Part shown: positions 40,763 to 49,800 of the stretch, piece by piece
Layout: every line of letters begins with the position of its first letter
Position numbering within the stretch: the first letter of the stretch is position 1
From: a virus
Direction: 5' to 3' (one strand)
IMG/VR virus record: IMGVR_UViG_3300031977_001837
Coordinates: 1 to 60,756 of that record
Length of the DNA stretch: 60,756 nucleotides
Notes under the pieces: model-generated
Seen by the model: the letters and a program-made list of their open reading frames with translations, nothing else
The model's database searches: none
What the model was told of the DNA's origin: nothing
Translations under genes and position numbers: made by a program

Positions 40763-41617
40763 TTGAAAGACCCATCTGAAATGTCAATTGAAGAATTGAA
40801 AGCCAATTCAAGTTATGACCCGACAGAGCATGGGAAACTTCTCAAGTTGAGCAAGTCGTCTTTTATGACCTATTCAAAATGCCCTCGTCAGTTTTGGATG
40901 CAGAAAGTCGTGCTTAAAGATTTAAGAGTCCCTGCTACCGAAGAAATGGAGAGAGGCACACGCATTCACACTGGATTAGAGACTGTTTATGACAATTGGG
41001 ATGGGCAAAGCACGCTTGCGCCTTTGATACCAGTTGAAGCCTATGAAGAAGGTATGGATGAAATGATAAATCTTGAAGAACAGCGCATCGAGTTATGGGG
41101 ATTAGAAAATTTCAAACCCATAGAGTATGAAGAGTATCGTGCGGTTTGGGATGAAGAGAACGGAGTCGTTCTTGTCGGTTTGATAGACGCAATACTTGAG
41201 CATCCCGACGGTGGCCTCTGTATCTATGAATTGAAGACAGGAAATATGAATGACGGCAAATTATCTCGCACACGCAGAGAATTATGCTACTACTCACGAA
41301 TGTTGCGCCTAATGGGTGAAACCCGACCAATCACGCATTTTGCGTATCTTGCGCCGGACTGCGATAACTTAGACTTTGTAATGAAAATGGTTAACGATAC
41401 TAAGCGGGAAGTAATGATGGGCAAGGAAAAGGGTATTCTGATTATCGAAAAGGTAAGTCAGCGCAGTCATAACGCCTTTGAGAAGGCACTGAAAAAGGCG
41501 GTTGAGGGATTAAAGGCGCATGAAAACCCTATGAAGTGGAATGATTACTTCTGCCCTCAGTGGTGCGACTTTTCGCCTGCCTGCGAAGATGAATTGACAG
41601 GAGTTTCGATATTATGA
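40763..41617 (+). CDS. Cas4/RecB-like nuclease with Fe-S cysteines
   Basis: 284 residues, TTG start after GGGTGAT. PD-(D/E)xK motifs in order: LSKSSFMTYSKCPRQFWMQ (Cys about 40), GTRIHTGLE (about 68-76), GLIDAILEHPDG (Asp in motif II), YELKTGNM (ELK motif III) and RELCYYSRMLRL (Q/Y helix). A final Cys group CPQWCDFSPAC with the N-terminal Cys would bind a 4Fe-4S cluster as in Cas4/AddB nucleases. Likely acts as a 5'-3' exonuclease in recombination or end processing. Confidence 0.8.
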   Translation: MKDPSEMSIEELKANSSYDPTEHGKLLKLSKSSFMTYSKCPRQFWMQKVVLKDLRVPATEEMERGTRIHTGLETVYDNWDGQSTLAPLIPVEAYEEGMDEMINLEEQRIELWGLENFKPIEYEEYRAVWDEENGVVLVGLIDAILEHPDGGLCIYELKTGNMNDGKLSRTRRELCYYSRMLRLMGETRPITHFAYLAPDCDNLDFVMKMVNDTKREVMMGKEKGILIIEKVSQRSHNAFEKALKKAVEGLKAHENPMKWNDYFCPQWCDFSPACEDELTGVSIL

Positions 41618-41760
41618 TTTGCGCAGAATGCGACGGTGAAATGACCGTTAGTGACGAAAAGGGCAAACCTATGATGCTACTAACTGGCGACATAGAAACA
41701 GGTAGTGAGAGAATCGCTATCTGTAAAGTGTGCGGTCATAGGCAGGTTATTAAGGACTAA
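41614..41760 (+). CDS. 48-residue zinc-ribbon protein
   Basis: ATG 41614 (ATGA with the nuclease stop) to TAA 41758-41760. CAEC near the start and CKVC near residue 38, a classical short zinc ribbon. The TATA box of the primase lies in its last codons. Function unknown. Confidence 0.55.
   Translation: MICAECDGEMTVSDEKGKPMMLLTGDIETGSERIAICKVCGHRQVIKD
41744..41753 (+). promoter_or_regulatory. TATA box of the primase gene
   Basis: AGGTTATTAA about 30 nt before ATG 41779; supports the ATG over an in-frame TTG at 41770. Confidence 0.45.
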
Positions 41761-41778
41761 TACTTTCGGTTGGTTTGT

Positions 41779-42774
41779 ATGCTAACCTTTCCTCGACAGG
41801 TCGGACTTAAAAGAACATTTTGCTTTTCTAAGAAAGAGTTTGTTGACTATGTGCGCAAACTGAACGGTAAGACATCAATCTATACATCTCTATTTAGTTT
41901 TGATGAAGTCGGCAACTATGATTCTGCCGTCATGGATAGAGCATGGTGGGACTTCGATATGAATGATGATTTCACTATGGATGAAGTAAAGAACGATGTG
42001 GCTACCCTAATTCATCGTTTAGAGGGCGGTGTGAGGCTTGTAGCCACCGGAAGAGGGTTTCATGTGCATCAGTTATTCAAACGGCCAGTAAGGGGCCGAG
42101 AGTGGGCTATACACCTCGATAGGTATGAGCGTAAGATGGCAGAGGGGTTGAGCAGTCTTGATGGGGTAGGTTATCCCGAAAAAATGACAAGAGTAGCGGG
42201 AACATATAATCCAAAAAGAGGGAAGTGGGCAGTTTCCATTCCGGCAGAAGATTTCGCTAAAGACCCTCTGAATTACCGAATACCGGAAAAACCTGCCTCG
42301 GAATACAGACATTTATGCCCGTTTCAAGGCACTTTTGCGGAAACTGATTGCTTTGATTTGGTAAAATGGGCTAAGGATTTCCCAGAACAAGTGCGCAAAA
42401 AAAGCATTTCGTTTGTTGGAAACGAGGAATCCGTTGGTATGATAGACGGAGAATGCGCACTTCCGACTTGTCTTGAAAGAGCAATCAATGTTAGTAACCC
42501 TCCGCACCATGTCCGTGTAGCACTGGTTCAAGAGATGCGCAGACAGTTGGCATTTTACGCACCCCCTTCTGCTTTATCCGATGAAGAAAACTATGAAATT
42601 ACAGACAAAATATGCGTTTTCATAGAAGGTCTTGATTGGCAAGACTACAATGAGGCTATTACAAGAAAATATGTGTCGGGTGCAGTGCGCAAATATGAAC
42701 ATGCGCCTTCTCCGCTTTGGTATAAGAAACACAATTTATGTAACGGACAAGGGTGTTGGTTCTGTGCGCAGTGA
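41779..42774 (+). CDS. Archaeo-eukaryotic primase with PriS- and PriL-like parts
   Basis: 331 residues from ATG 41779. The PriS-like catalytic part has RAWWDFDMND (the DxD metal site, about 55-64) and ATGRGFHVHQLF (the SGxGxHxH-type line, about 88-100). Another basic line is KMTRVAGTYNPKRGKWAV. The C-terminal region (from about 215) looks like a PriL Fe-S domain: CALPTC, then LVQEMRRQLAFYAPP and CNGQGCWFC. It is shorter than separate cellular PriS and PriL but seems to join both in one chain, as in some archaeal plasmid and virus primases. Makes primers for the viral polymerase. Confidence 0.8.
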   Translation: MLTFPRQVGLKRTFCFSKKEFVDYVRKLNGKTSIYTSLFSFDEVGNYDSAVMDRAWWDFDMNDDFTMDEVKNDVATLIHRLEGGVRLVATGRGFHVHQLFKRPVRGREWAIHLDRYERKMAEGLSSLDGVGYPEKMTRVAGTYNPKRGKWAVSIPAEDFAKDPLNYRIPEKPASEYRHLCPFQGTFAETDCFDLVKWAKDFPEQVRKKSISFVGNEESVGMIDGECALPTCLERAINVSNPPHHVRVALVQEMRRQLAFYAPPSALSDEENYEITDKICVFIEGLDWQDYNEAITRKYVSGAVRKYEHAPSPLWYKKHNLCNGQGCWFCAQ

Positions 42775-42967
42775 AGAAGAATTGAAAGAGATGCTAAAAG
42801 AAGCCTCTGCGCTTCGTGATAAATGGTTGCAGTGCCTAACTGACAAGACTTACAGAGATTCAAGGGAACAAATATCAGCGATACGCAATTACAATGCGCT
42901 TCGTGGTGTTATCAAAACTTTGCGTTGGGCTTTGAAACAACCTATGGCAGAGTCTCCGCTTTATTAG
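42764..42967 (+). CDS. Small basic helical protein
   Basis: About 67 residues from GTG 42764, overlapping the primase end by 11 nt; the frame open from 42632 is probably a shadow upstream of this. Helical (SEEELKEMLKEASALRDKWLQCL). Coupled position between primase and nuclease; might be a primase accessory. Start uncertain. Confidence 0.4.
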   Translation: MRSEEELKEMLKEASALRDKWLQCLTDKTYRDSREQISAIRNYNALRGVIKTLRWALKQPMAESPLY

Positions 42968-42970
42968 AAC

Positions 42971-42981
42971 GATTTATTAAA
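42971..42981 (+). promoter_or_regulatory. TATA box of the XPF-like nuclease
   Basis: GATTTATTAAA about 30 nt before ATG 43009, just behind the preceding stop; supports that start and leaderless initiation. Confidence 0.5.
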
Positions 42982-43008
42982 TACTACTTTTGCGCAGAAT
43001 ACATTTTG

Positions 43009-43707
43009 ATGATAGTAGCAGACGACAGGGAGAATGAAAAACTCCTTCATCGTTTGTTTGTCAAGGTCGGAGATAGAAAAACAGACCCTAAAGGACAATG
43101 CTTAGTAAAGCGTTTGTTGACAGGAGACTATATCATAGGAGACTACGGTATAGAGGCAAAGGAGATTAATGACCTATATCGAAGTATTCTGGGTATTGGG
43201 CGCAATGGGCGCACAATCAAACACCAATTAGCAGAACTGTGTGAAGCGGTTGAATACCCGATACTCGCAGTGTATAACACTACTCTGAAGCCTTATTTCA
43301 AAGGGCGCAAACCGAAGCGTCAAGAAGTGGCGAGAGAAATATTGCGCCAACAAAGAGTTATCAAATCATTCAAAATGACTCTTTATTCACAATTCCCCAA
43401 AGTTAGATTGATTGAGTTTAGTGATATGGATGAGTTTGTTGAATGGCTTGCCATACTAAATATGAATAGTCATATGCGCACAAAATTTACTGCGCCTGCC
43501 AAAGAAATACCAGACGACCCACGACTTGCTTGCCTAATGTCTATTCATGGCATAAATGAACCGATAGCAACGGCACTTTTAGAAAGGTATGGCTCTATAC
43601 CGGAAATGCTCAAAGCAAAGACTACTCAAAAGGATTTGATGAAGGTTAAAGGGGTCGGGAGAACGATTGCTCGTAAGATAAAACAACTCCGTCAAGCGTG
43701 GGATTAA
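43009..43707 (+). CDS. XPF/Mus81-type ERCC4 nuclease with HhH domain
   Basis: 232 residues, start MIVADDRENEK set by the TATA box. ERCC4 nuclease domain: VADDRENE (metal site), DYIIGDYGIEAKEINDLYRSI, a diverged (V/I)ERKxxxD motif with Lys-Glu and Asp, and YPILAVYN. C-terminal tandem helix-hairpin-helix (LACLMSIHGINEPIATALLERYGSIPEML; LMKVKGVGRTIARKIKQL), as in archaeal XPF/Hef. Cuts branched or flap DNA. Last gene of the rightward arm. Confidence 0.85.
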   Translation: MIVADDRENEKLLHRLFVKVGDRKTDPKGQCLVKRLLTGDYIIGDYGIEAKEINDLYRSILGIGRNGRTIKHQLAELCEAVEYPILAVYNTTLKPYFKGRKPKRQEVAREILRQQRVIKSFKMTLYSQFPKVRLIEFSDMDEFVEWLAILNMNSHMRTKFTAPAKEIPDDPRLACLMSIHGINEPIATALLERYGSIPEMLKAKTTQKDLMKVKGVGRTIARKIKQLRQAWD

Positions 43708-43733
43708 TAAGAGAGTCCTGTTGTGGTATATTT

Positions 43734-43807
43734 GCGGAGAGGGCTACAAAAAACACTTCTTTTGGTTCTTGTTACTGTGTCTTTCCTCCTTCAGTAGCCC
43801 AATCCGC
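43734..43807. terminator. Symmetric hairpin between convergent arms (bidirectional terminator)
   Basis: GCGGA-ga-GGGCTAC (43734-43747) pairs with GTAGCCC-aa-TCCGC (43794-43807): two stems of 5 and 7 bp around a 2x2 internal loop, 46-nt loop rich in T and C. It fills the 103-nt gap between the two stop codons (43707 and 43811). Confidence 0.6.
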
Positions 43808-43810
43808 ACC

Positions 43811-46800
43811 TCAATATGGTCTCATGCTTAGGCTTTGCGCATTACCTGCATTGCTGTATCTTCTCATTTTAACAGACAAAGAATGGAATGTTATAGAGTC
43901 ATAACCCGAATTATCGTTGCCCTGTGCCGGCTTTCTCTCTATATTTACTTTCAAAGTGTTACCCGATACATTTGCGCCGTTAATAGTGTTAGGACTAAAG
44001 ATAGTCACTTGCTGTCTTGAAGAACTACCATTTATCAAAACGGTTTCCGATTTAGAGTCTCCTGTTTCAGAACAAGAAACGGTAGTTGTTATTTCACAAA
44101 TGTCTGATGATGACTCACCAAATGAAACTTGCGCAATCACACTAACGAATGAACCTGCGCTCACATCATTAGGCACACGGACATTTACAGAGTTGCTATG
44201 ACTTTCTCCCTGCGCACCCGCTTCTGGGTCTGTTATTCCGGCAAGCGCAAAGCCATCGTTTGTAAGAATGCTTGCGCCTTCGCTCGACATGATAGAAGAT
44301 TCAATCCCGTCAATATCTCTGTCGGCAGAAAGCGCAGTTGCCGGTCTGTTTTGACCGATAATGCCAAAGTCGCCAGTTGCCAAACCAACATCTGCTTTGA
44401 AGTCTGCTTTGCCCTTTAGACCTCTGAATGCGCCAACAGAAAGCATGTTATTAGAGAGACCGGCAAAGAAGGAAGATGCGTCACCTCCGCCAGTAATGCC
44501 AGTTGAAGGCAAGAATGGTTGCGCACTTACCCCTCCCCCTCCGCCAACCGGCGGTCTTGGGAAACTTGGGGGTAACGGTGGAACCGGAGATTGTGGTCTT
44601 GGAGGCGAGTTTGGAGAACCGCCGTCTGCGATAGTTTTGAACATACTCGCCAAACCATAACCGAAGTGCTTATCTGTCCTCTGCAAATCTAACTGAACAG
44701 TATCAACATCTCTTGAGTTCTTATTCCAATTTATGCCGTTGATAGTTAGAGTCTCCGAAGTTAAATCAATATGAGTATCTGTAAATGATATTGTGGTTGC
44801 AGGCTGATAGACCAAATCATCAACTATACACAATCTTGGCGCATAGTAAAGACCTCTTGTGTTGTGCGCTTTTGCGCCGGAAAATCCATCTAAACAATAA
44901 CCTAACGGGAATGCGCTGTATTCGTTTGTAGTGGAAAAGGAGTGTCCGAATACACTAACAGAGTTACTAAGTGTATCGTGTGCCGTTCCACTTTCTAACT
45001 CTTCATCCATTCTGCGCAAAAGACCTAATAGGTAATCATAATCAACTGAAAAGGTAATGTATTTATCTGTTGATGAATAAGTGTCTGGGGTTTTGACTCT
45101 GTATAATCCGTTTCCGTCAACTACAATAGAATTGTAATTACTTGCAGAGTAAGAGCCTGCGTCATATTCTGGTGGCAGATTGTTAATAGTATCTTCGACT
45201 TCATCAAAAGGTATGTCAAATAAATGCAGTCTAAATGTAGCAGTATCGTCAACCGGAGAAGTAGCCTGTCCTGTTGAAGCAGAACCTTCAATAGTTATGC
45301 AAAGTCTAATTTCTTGATTTGTGCCTTCGCTTAGTTTCGGTGTATTTTTATCAACATACATTACCTTTAGCGCACTTGTAAGACTTCTTGTTGCGTATTG
45401 AGGGTGGCCTCTGTATCTCGGTAGCCCATACGCATAATGAATGTCAACCGTAGCAGTGGGAACACTAAATCCAGTCTCACAAAATATGCTTATAGAGCCT
45501 CCGTCGGTCACATCGGTAAGGGTTTGCCATCCAGTAGTCAATGTGGTAACTGCGCCATAAACACCATTTCCTGTTGAATCATATCTTGCAGTTCCAGTTC
45601 CGCTTAAAAGGTCTATTACTCCTACTGCGCTTTGCGCAACCCCATCTGCTCTTTTAACAAGTATGCCGTTATTGGCAAGAGTATCATCTTGTGGTATTGC
45701 GTAAAGACCTGCGCCAGTCGTTGAGCCGTTAGTGCTTTGGATAGTAAAGTCTGCGTCAGTAGCAGAAGCATGTCTAAATCGAGTATTATTGCTGTCTCTA
45801 TAATCTTCTATACCCTTGTTAGCAAATCCTCCCCATATGCTACTCCATGAAGCGTTAGTCTTTCTATTATAATCATACAGCCTTACTACTGAATCTTGAA
45901 CATAGCCGTATCTGCCACCAGTAAGCATTTTGCTCTGTTCGTTTGCGCCCAACAAAACTTCTGCGCTAATAGCGACATTGCTATCCTTTTCACGCAAATA
46001 TTCTTGTTTTGCGAGAGCAAGTGCTTCATCTCTATTGAATATGTTTGGGTATTGTAAAGTGCGCCACCTTGTTATTGCGTTTTCCGTTGGTTCTGGGAAA
46101 TCGGCAAAGTTACTATTACCGTTGTAATAAACACGAACATTTGTTATTTGCGAACCTAACTTTGTAGTCATATTACTTTGTAGCAAGTTTGTTCTATCAA
46201 AACTTAGACCCGAAGGTATTCTTTGTCTAATTGTAAAAATATTATCTCTATCCATAAGCCATGAAAAAGTAGTTTGATGCGTGCCTCCGCTACCATCCTT
46301 TTCAGTAATATTCTTTGCTATGTTCATCATTGACATATTTCTTCCATCAAACATAGAACCAAAATCATCTTCATTAGAATCGTTGACTTCTTTTAACATG
46401 TGTCTTGTTTTTGGCATATAGAAAGAGCAAGGCATGTTTGTGTTTGTGGCCCATGTGTCTCCAAACGCAAGAGAAAACATACTGCGCATTTTATCATGCG
46501 AGTAATATGTTCCAATATTTTTACTTTTTACTAATCCTTCAATATTTACAGAAAGACGCAACGGGAATATAGCCGAAGGAGTATTATAGACCAAAACAGT
46601 TTGGAATACACCGTCGGGATTGGTTTCGGTTTTGCGCACAATATTTGCTCTCGATGAAGGAGTTTGCCCATTTCCAGTAATGTTTGACCTTTCAGCAGTT
46701 AGTAATGTGTTTATTGTGTTTATATCAACTATTGATTCTGGGTCAAAAGAAGTAATATAGACTCCTGTTAGTTTATCTCCTAATGTTGCGTCTGTTCCCT

Positions 46801-49800
46801 TTCCAGTCCATGAATAGTAATAAATTAAATCTTCTTGAGAACGACCTTCGCCAGTTTGACAAATAATTGCGCCAGTTCCGCTTGTATCAAATAAAGAATT
46901 ATCATCAACATAAATAGTAGTATCTAAAAGCGAAACATCTTGTGTTAAAATTGTTTTGTCATTTAGCATATACAAAGCGTTTGGATGATTGTCTATACCG
47001 GCAAAGGTATCAATGTTTTTGTAAGAGGAAATTGATGCTTTATAGTAAGCGTCTGTTAAATAAGGGAAACCTTGAATCGCAAGAACATAATCGCCAAAGT
47101 CAACAAGACCACCACTTGAATACCCGCTTCTGCCACCAGTAGCCATTGTATTAAGATTATAAAATCGAGATGCGTCAACTACTAAGAATGAACCTCCTTT
47201 GTTTTCCCAATTGTGGTATCTATCATCTAATTGTTCGTAGTTACTACAACCATCAAGGCTACTCCATGCGCTACCTGTAAATGGTTCTGTGTTTGCGTCA
47301 AACTGCCATAAGTCAACATCTTCGCCTATTTTTAATTCCGTAAATATGTCTGGGTTGCCGTTTTGGTCGAATTGGTCTGCTATTGAAACATTTACTTTGT
47401 AGTTTTTCGATGTAGGTAAAATGATACCAAAATCAGAAACTCTTTCCCCGCCATCAGCATTTGCTGTTCCGTCGTTGCGCATATCAGCCCAAAGAACATA
47501 ACAGTGTTTGTAACCATTACTTTCATTTATTTTGCGCAAAGTGTAAATTGTTTTAGAAGGGTCAAATGTCTTTTTTATTCCTTTTACTCCTGTAATGTCA
47601 ATGCTACCTTTTCTAAAAGTTGCGCCGGTTTGCGATAATGGCTTAAACGCAGAAGAAGAATTAGTAAAATCAACATCAACCCTATTTACCTTTATTGCAT
47701 CTGGGTCATTAAAGTAGTGCGCAGAACCTAAAGTCCACTGAGAGTTTCCTTGATATTGGTTTTTTACATAAGCAAACTCATCAATCATAGGCTCATAGAA
47801 TATTTTTTGCGCAGAATAAACATTGTGCGCAGTTGATGGATTGTTTGAAACTACTTGAAAAACTCCATTTAAGTCAGACTCCTTAAACCCTTCATGTATT
47901 ACAATGTCACCATTTCTAACTGTTGCGCTACCAGTGATTGTAAATAATTCCGTTGTTTTGTCATAATCAACTGTATCTGAAACTGATGGGTCGGTAACAC
48001 CATTGGCTATTACATATTGGCAATCGTTTGTTTCAGTATCTAACAACTCAAGAACAATTCCTGTATCTTCCATGTTATACTTCTTAATGTAATACCATAG
48101 ACCACATTCGTCAAACCGTAAAGTAGTTTGCGTCGAATCAATTTGATTTGAACCGGCTAAAGCATGGTAAGAAGTATCTAATCCTTCCCAACCTATACAT
48201 GTTCCATCTGAATTATATCCTGTTAAACTGGATGGGTGCGCTGTTGCCATATTTGGAGAAATAATATGATTTAGCGCAGAACCTTGACCTGCTCTCCAAT
48301 AAGGAATTGCTTCTATTATACCAAATTGCGCTCTAAAGAAAGGAGACTGAACTAAGTCACGCATCCATCTTGCATGTATTGTTCTATGCTTGACTCTTTC
48401 CATTACTGCGTTTGTTGTTGGGTGAGTTTCATAAATAATTGGTTTTGATTTTGGTATGCGCATTTCTGTTGCGTTTGGATTTGCGTTAAAAATTGAAGTT
48501 TTGGTAATGTAAGTTGAGTCTGCAAGAGTTGATGCGCTTTTTTGGGTTTCAGAAGCACCTAAAATATCATATGGCGCAAGAACTTGAAACTCTGTGTTAT
48601 TTATTGCTGATATAACTTGTAAAGGAACAGAAGCATAATATGTTCTATTATCTGTTGTATCATAGAATCCATCCGGCATAATTATCCAATCGCCCACTTC
48701 TAAACTATGAGTATCTGATGATGCTAATTCTATTTTCATAGACATTGGATTTTCACCGGCACTATTCCATGCGGGAGAAAAAGAACCGTCGTCTGTTAAT
48801 TGAGTAGCGTAAGGAGTTTCCGGTTGAGTATATCCTCTGTATAGTGTATCTATTCTAAATAATTCATCACCTGCAACAGCAGACCATGTAGTAGTTGTAA
48901 TAATTTTAACTGTATAGTCTTCTTCATTTACATTTATGTAATCAGTAGTAGCACTGCCATTTGGTCTGCTCATTCTTCTTTGAACAACTATACTATCAAT
49001 AGTATAAGTTGTGTCATATCCCTGCGAGCCTTCTAAAGTAATTGTATCGCTTGCTGATAATCCATTGTATGAACTAATAGTAACTGTGTTATCAGACGCA
49101 GAAGCCCATGTTGGCTCTGTGTATTTGTCTTTATCGAATTTCAAAAATATTGTAAAGTTACCAGTTGACTGTTCTTTACCTATTGCATAAACTTCATGCA
49201 GACCCCAACTGGTGTTATTCATGCCTTCCCAAAACTTTTCAACATTACTTGGCCCATATTCATCTTCATTTACATACATTTGAATGGTTTGCCCATTATA
49301 CAAATGTGTTCTTGCGTCATTATCTTTTGTGTGCAAGTTTCCACTTTCGTCTTCATTCCAATAATTAAATCCTAAACTATTATTTCCTATTGTTAAATAG
49401 TGCGCACCAAACAACATAGTGTTTAGCAATTCATTTGTGTCATACTGTCTTTTACTATTTGTTGAATCCATTGATATATGTTGATTCAAACTAAAATGCG
49501 CATTTTGTCCTGTTTCCCAAATAGGCAACACTCTATCTAAAATAAATGATGAATCTTGCGCAGTTATTCTGGTTGAAAGTGTTAAGTTTTTACTATCTTG
49601 ATTATGTTGAATAGACTCAAGAAATCCATACCAAATAGGTCTTTCTTCATAATTTCCAATAAATGAAATTAGTCTCCATTCAGAAGCAGAAGAACCAGTA
49701 GTTAAAGCAGACAAACTATATTCATTTAAGTCGTCAAGAATTTCAACAGCCATACTTGAAGTTTTATCTGCGCCACTTGAATAAGTCATGCTTTTTACTG

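Noticed and set aside
43698-43904. Plus-strand frame at the convergent junction
   Set aside because: It spans the hairpin and the end of the opposite gene, with no promoter or ribosome site.
44361-44660. 99-codon plus-strand frame opposite the tail-tip gene
   Set aside because: Mirror frame of the Pro/Gly-rich hinge of the minus-strand gene; composition explained by that gene.
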